Shown here: piece by piece, positions 55,301 to 64,000 of the stretch
Layout: each line of letters opens with the position of its first letter
How positions within the stretch are numbered: the first letter of the stretch is position 1
Assembly (NCBI GenBank): GCA_948567375.1
Contig: OX419760.1
Span: 40,176,001 to 40,240,000, forward strand
Origin: Lunularia cruciata
Lineage: Eukaryota > Streptophyta > Marchantiopsida > Lunulariales > Lunulariaceae
Length of the DNA stretch: 64,000 bases
Reading direction: 5' to 3'
Notes under the pieces: model-generated
What the model was told of the DNA's origin: nothing
Database searches by the model: none
The model's input: only the letters and a program-made list of their open reading frames with translations
Made by a program: the position numbers and the translations under genes

Positions 55301-58160
55301 CCTTTAGTTTTCCTCACTTCTTTCAAGACTTACATCTTGACTCTTCTCTTATATTTTTTTATTCACTTATTTTTCCTTTCATTCTAGCTCTTTGCCCATT
55401 TGGAGTTGCCTCACCCCCTTTCCTTACATTTGTGTTGTTTGAATCTCAACCCCCGTATCTTGATGGAGCTTCTCCTTTTGAACTACTACTTTGGAGAACT
55501 ATGCCTTGTGATGCTTGCTTCTCTTCTAATCTATGTTTTTGTTTTCAAGACTTAGGTACATTTTGATTATTCCTCCTTCTTTGATTGCTCACTATTGATG
55601 GTTTCTTTGCACATCCTCTATAAGTTTGATCATTTCATTGCAATTTCTTTGATTTGTATGTTCATCTTTTGGGAATTTTGCTCCTTCTTTCCACTTGCCA
55701 TCTCTAGTTCACATTGCCTAACATAAACCTTAGCAAATTTTCTTTTCACAACATTTTTTCATTTTGAGCAACACTGAAGAGTGCAACCAAGTTTGTCTTA
55801 GCACTCATAAGCTTTTGATTAATAACTTGGTACAAGGAGTACTAGCATTCTTCCAGCTACTTTGGCATTATGTTTGGCATTGATGAAGTTCTTTGTGCTT
55901 TTGTAGAAGCATACTATGACCAACATTCTGCTTCCCTTTGTGTTTTTGGTTGTAGGACTCATATGTTCATTGCACTTGTTGTAATATTATTGATATCCAA
56001 TCCTATCCAATTGCTCTACTCTTCTTTCCTTCTTCTCTAAATAAGCTCATTTATGTTTTTTTCTAGTTTTTCATATGTTCAAGCTATCTCATAGATCTTC
56101 CTCAATTTTCCTTCCTTTGTCCTCTATGCAATCTCACATTTTCATGTTTTCATTTGTTTGAGCTAACTATAGTTTCTTCCTTGACTTATGTTTTATTTGT
56201 TGCTACATGGTTTTTCTACTTGGATCTATATTTATCTTTTGCATTTGGCTCTTCATGTTGATTTCATTTCTCTTCTTGTACTTTTTTTATGTTTTTGCTA
56301 TGTTATTGTAGGTCTTTGGTATATAAGTTTTACTTTCCATCTGTTTCCATCTTAGGTTTATTTTTGCTACCATTAGATTAGAGGATTGACATATTGCTTA
56401 CTACATATCTTGAATCTCATTTGTTTTTAATGAGTTTTAGATCCACATTCTCAAATGGCTTCTGTCCTAATTTCTCTATATCCTACATTTCTCTATATCT
56501 TGATTTTTTTCTTGATTTATCTATGGGCATACATTAACTTCTTGAGTGAACGGTATGCATTCCATGCTAAAATGTTGGATTCAAGTGTCTATTGGAGATC
56601 TACTTGGCATTTGCAACTTGCTTGAAATTTCTTGCAACCAGTAACTCTTTAGCATTGGCGAGGCCAATAGCTACCAATGCATTCAATTTCTTCTTTCCCA
56701 TGGAGAGCAACTCTTGTGGAAAGTCAAGATGAAGAGGATCTCAAATTTGCAATAAAGGAAGTACTAGAACAATATCACAAGTTTCTTTATGTGATAGTGG
56801 ACGATCAATGCAACAATATATACACATCAACAATGAGCATTCCTTGTTTGCATCAGATGAGGCAAATGATTGAAAGCAATGCAAATGTGTCATTGTCCAA
56901 TTTCCAATTCCAATCAATAATGGTGGCTTCAGCAATTGCTCACCATTTGACCAATGGAAGAATTTTGAACATTTGCATAGATCATTGAGTGCATTCAACA
57001 AATACACCAAACGTTACTCCTCTATCAAGAACACTGAGATTTTTGTGCAAGAATTTGAGGTGCATAATCCCTTGGTCTTGCAACCAAGAGGTCATCCTTC
57101 TAAAATGGGTTGGGTAGCATAAGCATTGCAAATTTGATGAGATGAAGCCCTTCTACCTTTGAGCTAGTGGAGAGCTGCATTTCTCAAAATTGACATACTA
57201 AGCAATGTTGTGGTGTATGCCATGAGCTTTGCTACAACACTATAACATGCCATAAAAGGAATCATGTGGTTGTGCAAGAGCAAGCAATAACATCCAATTA
57301 CACACAATTAGACAATTTGATTTGATTGGTTTTGATTGACTACAATGGGTTTGCAATATCTCCAATATGTTGTCCAATTTAGATAATGCATTGCAGTTTA
57401 TGTTTGCATTCTGCAAATTTTTGAGGTGCTTAAGAGTAATGCAATTGTAGTTGTGATCGTTGCAAATTTCTCAAATGGATCCATTGTTATTGCAGTTGTT
57501 AATATATGGGTGATACAAGTTGGTGTTGTTGAGTGATATCTCAAGGATTTTGCTGAAGTTTTTCTCGATGTCAAGAATGACCCGATGTCATTTGAGTTGC
57601 CTTGCTTATGTAAGTAGAAACAACCAAGTGGTGTTGCTACTATTGCATATCTTTAACATTGCCATGATTGGTAGTACCATCAGCCGGGTCAAAGGGTCTA
57701 TTATCAAGTGACTTATTTGTCTCCATTTTACAATCAAATATGGATAGAATTGTGCTCATATCAACATTGTACTGATATGTCAAAATTTGTTGATGCTAAA
57801 GAACTTTGAGGCTTACGTAGTGAGTACTGGTGTTGGGGAAATATGGTTGAAGGAACATTTAGTTCATGGTGTAAGCACTATAGAGAAAGGACAAACTAGA
57901 CAATATTGCCGTAGTGTTAGTTTGCATTGTTTGCATGACTTGCTGGTGTTTAGAGGGAGGAGCATTGAATTGTTGTTGACTCTTGTTGGTGCTCGCTTTG
58001 ATGACCACCACTATAACATACTTCTAGAGTTGGAGAAACCTTTTAGCTTTTGGTGGTATTGTGGAAGCATCAAACACAAGTTCGGGAACATAATTAGTGG
58101 AGTATTAGCCCTTCTTAGAATTTGAGCAACTTTATCATGAACTATAATGAATACTATGTC
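55301..58160. other. AT-rich stretch with no recognised gene
   Basis: It follows the Penelope-like relic and may contain its decayed 3' end. Open frames are short, and none shows a domain I recognise. A single dispersed unit like the tandem repeats at 58161 occurs near 57264-57350. Confidence 0.45.
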
Positions 58161-58430
58161 CATGCAAGAGCAAGCTGCAGCATACCGTTATAAGTAATTA
58201 GATCATGTGATTTGATTGATTTTGGTGGGTTTCTGTCGCTAAGCAAGAGCAAGCTGCGATGGACAATTATATACAATCAGACAATTTGATTTGATTTGGT
58301 GGGTTAATGTGGCCATGCAAGAGCAAGCTGCGATGCACAATTATACACAATAAGACAATTTGATTTGGTGTGTTAATGTGGCCATGCAAGAGCAAGCTGC
58401 AAAGCAAAGTTGGTTTTGATGGGTTAGGAG
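58161..58430. repeat. Four tandem repeat units of about 69-78 bp
   Basis: Units begin at about 58161, 58239, 58314 and 58383, each opening with gcaagagcaagctgc and most containing acaatttgatttg. Lengths differ slightly. They lie about 0.75 kb upstream of the DnaJ start codon. Confidence 0.85.
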
Positions 58431-59169
58431 AAAGAGTGAAGTGAGTTTACCGTGTCCCTATATATGCAAAGGTCTGTTTGCTTTCCGAATAGAAAAGGAA
58501 GAGGATCATATCATCTACCGCATCGACCAGGAATAAAAATCCTACCGGACAAAAATAAATGGAAGTTGAAATATCTTCTCATACCCGGGGCCAAGCTCCA
58601 CCACGTCAACCAGCTCAACTTCCTCACAAACTCTAACTCTACTGTAACCAGGACTTGCTTACTCCGTCAGTCGATTGTGGGCTCGGGCTGCCGAATCCCG
58701 AGTACGAAGTCACCGGAGAACGCAGTTCGCCCGTCACCCTCAACTGCAGGCAGCAGCAGCAGCAGTCAGAGGATCTCCTGTCACACGGGAGCATCGTGGA
58801 TCGAGATTAGTGTGACGTGATGGTCGATCCTACCGTGCATATATATGAATTTTCTAGATTTAAATGACCTATCCGAAGGAGGATCGAGGTCCACATATGA
58901 AATTGCTCCTATTTGTTGGAATTTTAAATCGGGAAATTGGGAGGTCCGGAACCAGGAAGCAGGAACCGAAGTATCCTGAAGGGTCTAGCAGCTTGGTCCC
59001 TCTTGTTCTGGTTTGAGAGGTGAAGGAGATCCTCCCATCCTAGGGAGTCGCCTGCGGCTCTGGAGTTCGTCCGGGAGCTGGAGACTGCAAGCAGCAGCAA
59101 TTCAAGTGTCTCTTTGATCCATACGGGGGCAGTTAAATATACAGACAGACCTAGTGGTCTGAGAAATCT
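58431..59169. other. Upstream region of the DnaJ gene
   Basis: Probable promoter and 5' leader. It contains a CAG-rich stretch (58748-58767) and an open frame at 58452-58820 rich in Ser and Arg that matches nothing I know. GC content rises compared with the retroelement region. Confidence 0.45.
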
Positions 59170-62061
59170 ATGGCGACCTCCATGGCCACATGCGCCGTGG
59201 TGCCTGCAACGAGCAGTGGCGCTGCGATTCGGAGCAGCGTAGCAGGGGCGGAAAGTAGTGCATCTTCAACAGCAGCTATGGTTTCATCAGTGAGGTCGAG
59301 GGCGTCGACGAGCTCGACGACGAGCCTGAGGAGTGGTTTTCTGGGATGTAGGGTGCAAGTAGCAGTTGTTGCGAACGCAGGAGCAGCAGGCGTGGGGAAG
59401 AGAAGAGCCGTGAAGAGCGGACAGGCAAGGGCTGCGTCTGAGGTTAGTTGCAACTGTAATTCAGGGCTTAAAATTCATGGGTTCGGCAGAGTCATGGACT
59501 TCGTTGTGGAAGTCTCCTCTGCGTTTAGCACGTCGTGTTCATCTGCGAGAGGGGGTCCAGCAATTCACACCCAAGTGAATTGTACCGTCCGTTTTTTCGA
59601 ATTTTTCGATGGAGCAGCTCTCAATGGAATATAGTAATGGTCTTAAGAAGCTATTTCCGATTGGTGGTAATGCCTTTTGTTTAAATCTGCATGTTTATTT
59701 TCTTTCCGTAACTCAGGATATCCAGTTTTTAAACTGACAACGATTCATTCGCATGCTGTTTCCTGGGGTTTAGGGTTTTGTCTCTGTCTGGTAGCTCTGT
59801 GGGTATATTGAGCAACAGCTGAACATATTGTTAAAATTTTGCTAGGAATGATAAATTTCACTTAATTCGCAGAGTTTACTCCTCGATGTGATATCGATAT
59901 ATATTTCACACGCACAAAACTGGGTTGTTTACAACGGGTTATGTATTGCATTACACAATATATTCATATGCACTGAGCTCAGTCATAAATTGGGTCTATT
60001 CTTTTTGTGGATGGAGATGGGACTGGACTATAAAACTAGAATCTATCCGCTTACCTGTTGGTGTGGTCAACTAATTTATTGCATTCCGTCGTATCCACTC
60101 GTCTTCCAGGATTATTACAGTATTCTCGGAGTATCAAAGAGTGCGGATAAAGCCGAGATTAAAAGTGGTAAGTGTAGTTCACTTATTCAAGTTTCTTTTG
60201 TTCATTCTGTCTAGGTCATCATCGAAGAATTTGATTGTGGTTGCTGTCTCAATTTCAAGTTCAGTGTTTAGTTGTAAAAGCTGAAACTGACTTCGTTGCC
60301 TTGTTTTACATGTTTCAGCCTACAGACGCCTGGCTCGACAATATCATCCAGATGTTAACAAGTAAGAATTTATCTTTAATGTTTAAGTTGAGGTGTGAGT
60401 TCCAGCTTCTTAGAGCGTGCTTCTCATACCGAGGAGAATTTTGATGTGTTTCTTCGAGCCCCTAGCCGTTGGGTACTGACTGGATAATAACTTCTTCTTT
60501 TTCTCAGGGATGCGGGAGCGGAGCAAAAGTTCAAGGACATCAGTAATGCGTACGAGGTACTATGTTAATTTTAGCTATTCAGCGTACACGCCTTTAGTAA
60601 TGATTGCTTCAATCAGGAGATGGAAGATCTGGCGCTCGGAGATACTCTCCCTTTAACACTTGCGGCTGGGATCTGGAAAAAACCTACGAGTTCTGGTTCA
60701 AATTCGATTGAAGTTGTCCTTAGAGCACGTTGTAGGATGCAATTGAAGTATGTGTCTCCCGCAAGGAATTGCTCCAATCTAGTTTGCTCTCTGTATAGGT
60801 GCAAATATATTTCATTGTTTGACTTCAGTGCACTTACTGTGCTCTCTCGTGAGTTCCTTCCGTTTAGTCTACTCCGGTATCTTAAGAGACAACCATATCG
60901 GGATATCTGATTCTCCCTTATACAGCGCACTTACTTCGACGCAATCGGTGTTGTAGGTTCTATCCGATGATGAGAAAAGATCAATTTACGATAGATATGG
61001 TGAAGCTGGCCTCAAAGGTGCGGGACAAGGTGGACCAGGGGTATGTATATTGCCCTTGGGCAGAAGTATATTGTTCAGCTTCATTTTTTATCTCTAATTT
61101 CTTAAGCACATGCCATCAGACTTCGCGCTAGAAAAAAGTCGCTCTGAACTCTTTCATCTAAAAAGCATACGCTGGCACTTTGCAGGACTTCAACAATCCG
61201 TTTGACCTATTTGAAACATTTTTCGGTAGCATGGGTGGTATGGGTGGTATGGGAGGCAATGCCAGAGCTCAAAGAAGTCGCCCGACCCAAGGTGATGACG
61301 AGAGATATGACTTACTTCTCGACTTCAGAGATGCTGTCTTTGGAACAGATAAGGACATAGAGGTAACACGTCTCGAGTCGTGTAATACCTGCAACGGCTC
61401 TGGAGCTAAGCCAGGCACGACATCCACCAGTTGTTCTACCTGTGGAGGTCAAGGTCAAGTTGTTACCACCGCCCAAACACCGTTAGGTGATTTTAGGCAG
61501 GTTGCAACATGTCCTGCTTGTGGTGGAACTGGTGAAATTGTCACACCTTGCAATAGTTGCAGTGGAGATGGTCGCGTCAGGAAGACAAAGAAAATAAGCT
61601 TGAAGGTACCAGCTGGAGTAGATTCGGGCAGTCGTCTACGAGTTCGATCCGAGGGTAATGCCGGTAGGCGTGGTGGCCCCCCAGGTGATCTATACGTTTT
61701 CATCAATGTTCGGTCGGATCCAGAGCTGAAAAGGGATGGCAACAATATTTTGATATCCAGCAAGGTCTCATATATCGACGCCATTCTCGGTACCACTGTC
61801 AAAGTTCCAACTGTGGACGGCACCGTTGATTTGAAAATACCGGCTGGTACACAACCGGGGACAACTCTGGTCATGGCCAAACGTGGGGTGCCCCTGCTCG
61901 GAAAGAACAACTTGAGGGGGGATCAGCTAGTGCGAGTACAAGTCGAGATTCCGAAGCGAATAAGCGGTGAAGAAAGAAAGTTGATCGAGGAGCTTGCATC
62001 TCTCAGCAAACCGAAGGCCGCCGGCAGCAGGTCCGTAACTCGAAACGATGGACCTAGTTAG
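59170..62061 (+). CDS. Type I DnaJ (HSP40) co-chaperone, probably plastid-targeted, six exons, 460 aa
   Basis: Exons 59170-59442, 60110-60167, 60319-60361, 60508-60556, 60957-61040 and 61186-62061, all GT-AG, join in frame to 1383 nt. The first exon (91 codons) is rich in Ala, Ser and Arg with almost no acidic residues, as in a chloroplast transit peptide. The J domain follows ([34 protein letters not shown]), with HPD in exon 3. A Gly/Met-rich linker ([13 protein letters not shown]) leads to four zinc-binding CxxCxGxG repeats ([32 protein letters not shown]) and the C-terminal substrate-binding domains. Layout resembles Arabidopsis plastid DJA5/DJA6. It would stimulate a plastid HSP70. Targeting is inferred from composition. 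No damage seen. Confidence 0.93.
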
Positions 62062-64000
62062 TCCAGCTCTTTATGTGAACGTCGTTGTGGTGATCTGACT
62101 TATTAAGCGAAGATTCACATTCACTTGCCCATTTTCATCTCTTGAACATTTAGTGGAGATAAATGAGGTTCGTTGATGCGGTACCACATACAAAAGACGC
62201 TGTACTTTCGCAGCTCCATCAGCTCAAACTCGTCCAAATTAACCCTTCTGGACTAAAAGTTTCCCTTACACTCTTCCAGAGTATTTTCATTGTATTGAGT
62301 TCCATTGCACTTGGGTTCTTCCCGCGTCCTTGTTCTTACCAAATTTAGGTAGTTCTGAAGACCGCGACCATATCCTATCTTCTTTCTTGTGCACCAGAGA
62401 TACCTTCATTATTCCTTGGTCAGTGCGACATCTATCTCGTCTTTCTGCTCATCTTTCCGTCAATGGTCTATTTTTATGTGTCCACTGTCCCCTCTATTTC
62501 CCGGATTCGAGGCCATGATGGATCCAGAAGGAATAGAAGTGCATGATGACTGGGTTGGATAACTTCTTATGGAGTAGCGTCTCCACCCCTTATGTATTCT
62601 CCCACTTTGTTCTTCTTCCGAGTGCCGAAAGGGATGGCTTCCTAACTTGGTTCTTTCTTCTAGATCCCGGTGATGAAGTCCCGGTTGTTAGTGACTTATG
62701 GGTAGGATTTATAGTCATGCAGACTGTACAAACTATTATTGTTGTCCATGGCATCCTTTCGCTCAGAGTTTCATGCACTTCGTTACCGACAATGCGACTG
62801 CAAAGAAGGAACCGAGAAAGACCATGGAGAAAGAACTCCAACTGAGTTGGAACTTTCTTTATGCAAGTGAGCCAGATGTAAATCGGACATCCTGTGTACC
62901 AGCCAGTAGTGAATATCTTACGGATCAGTTTTATCATTGCGCAAGAGAAAGTCCTGGAGATATGGTAGAATTACGGTCTTTATTGATAGCTGTCTGAAGT
63001 CGGGCTAGTTTTTCAACAATTCAGGAAGCATTGCTCCTTCACTCAAATTGAAGTTCTAATGTGCTGTATGTGTATTTTCGCAGGGTTTGAGAAGGACTCC
63101 TGATTTTTAGCTTTAGAACGAAAGAAAGGCAAACAATACACTGCTAATTCGACTGCGGTATTTAGATAACCGTCTCAAAGCTCAAAAAGAAAGTTGTCAC
63201 AAAGATTTAGGACAAGGCTTTTATATTCAGGCTATAGAAGCTGATCTGTCCCTGGCGAGTATAGGTAGAAATCATTCTTGTACGTCATGTATTGGTATCA
63301 AAGCTGTCCTACATTTATAAGCTATCGGGAATAATTTCCCGGCACAGGCTCCTCTTTTACTTGTAAGAGTTTCACTCTCTAGAGCATCCCTCACCGAGGC
63401 TTTTGAACAGCCCGTTTGAATGAATTCAATGACACTTGGTCAAAGAATTTTGCCGTCTATCAAAGTCCGGTTGTTTCTACGATACGTCCCTGTGAAATCT
63501 GACAGCTGGGGTGCGAGCAATGTCTGGATATTGGTGGTGAGTGATCCCGAGGATGTGCCAAATGGTCCCTTTGCAAGTACTAAAAGATCAGGATTTAGGT
63601 TTACTTGCTTCTACAGCTTAGTGACGTTTAAATTTAAAATCCAAACGCAGAAGGCAAGCTTGCGTACCATACTATCGAATTGTCTCCCTTCTCGCTTCAC
63701 ATGTTTATTTGCATTAATGGACGTATGAAATATGACACACTTGTCTGTACCGGCTGGATTTATCGAACTGCCGGATAACGTCCATGTGCATGTGAAGAGT
63801 GGGAGTTTCCGTTTCAAGGTCATCGCCGTGGCATCAAATTCGAAGGGGAGTCACTTGACTTCCAACAGTGAAATGCATGGAGCATGCATTTAACTGTTCG
63901 AACATGGCACGTACTACCGAACGGTGTGTTTGGAGGTGAAGGCTTGGTTGTGTGTCGCGTTTTATAGTGTTTGTTTCTGCAAGTAAAGATCCAACTACCG
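62062..64000. other. Region downstream of the DnaJ gene with no supported gene
   Basis: It begins with the DnaJ 3' untranslated region. Short open frames on both strands match nothing I recognise and have no linked exons that I could build. No retroelement signature was found. Confidence 0.45.

Noticed and set aside
57520-58125. Possible retroelement coding remnants
   Set aside because: Translations in all frames gave no RT, integrase or gag motif that I could support.
58161-58430. CRISPR-like array
   Set aside because: The units are contiguous tandem repeats without distinct spacers, in a eukaryotic genome.
58740-59130. Duplication between about 58730-58800 and 59085-59140 upstream of the DnaJ gene
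   Set aside because: Similarity is limited to CAG-rich sequence and a short ACGGG phrase, too loose to claim a duplication.
59151-59453. Minus-strand 100-codon frame opposite DnaJ exon 1
   Set aside because: It is a shadow of the low-complexity, GC-rich transit peptide coding sequence.

Overview
This is plant nuclear DNA, most likely from a seedless land plant (bryophyte, lycophyte or similar). The reasons are a nuclear DnaJ gene with an apparent plastid-targeting N-terminus, an F-box/LRR gene, and GT-AG introns of roughly 100-1,000 bp. A full Rab23 gene is also present; this cilium-linked GTPase is absent from Arabidopsis. The retroelement mix (chromoviruses, a Ty3/gypsy element carrying a cytosine methyltransferase, a Penelope-like reverse transcriptase) also fits. 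The species is not identified.

Three host genes are convincing: RAB23 (2716-5669, minus, 8 exons, 265 aa), an intronless F-box/LRR gene (7939-9681, minus) and a J-domain co-chaperone (59170-62061, plus, 6 exons, 460 aa). A degraded non-LTR reverse transcriptase lies at the left edge (1-1250) and a broken PIF/Harbinger transposase at 10868-12163.

From about 13.8 to 55.3 kb the window is a multi-level nest of retrotransposons. Family 1 is a chromovirus with LTRs of about 735 bp (TGTAATAC...GTATTACA). It has a structurally complete but mutated copy (43130-49729, minus), an old minus-strand copy (15252-20204), a plus-strand relic (35917-38961) and several solo LTRs. Family 2 is a second chromovirus with LTRs of about 410-510 bp that contain heat-shock-element-like arrays and a TATAAATA box (22228-27647, 50331-54977, and 38962-41524 plus an inverted LTR fragment). 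Family 3 (about 21322-35809) is a Ty3/gypsy element with a C5 cytosine methyltransferase domain between protease and reverse transcriptase; it has been split by a family 2 element and by a family 1 solo LTR. A Penelope-like reverse transcriptase relic (41525 to about 55300) was split by a family 1 solo LTR, itself split by the complete family 1 copy, and by a family 2 element. Eight insertions can be closed with 5-bp target duplications, five exact and three with one mismatch, which gives an order of events.

The main points are the methyltransferase-bearing retrotransposon, the RAB23 gene, the heat-shock-like LTR promoters, and a small leader ORF between primer binding site and gag shared by families 1 and 2 and duplicated in family 1. 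None of the mobile elements has an uninterrupted polyprotein. All calls come from reading the sequence by eye; no database search or computed alignment was made.
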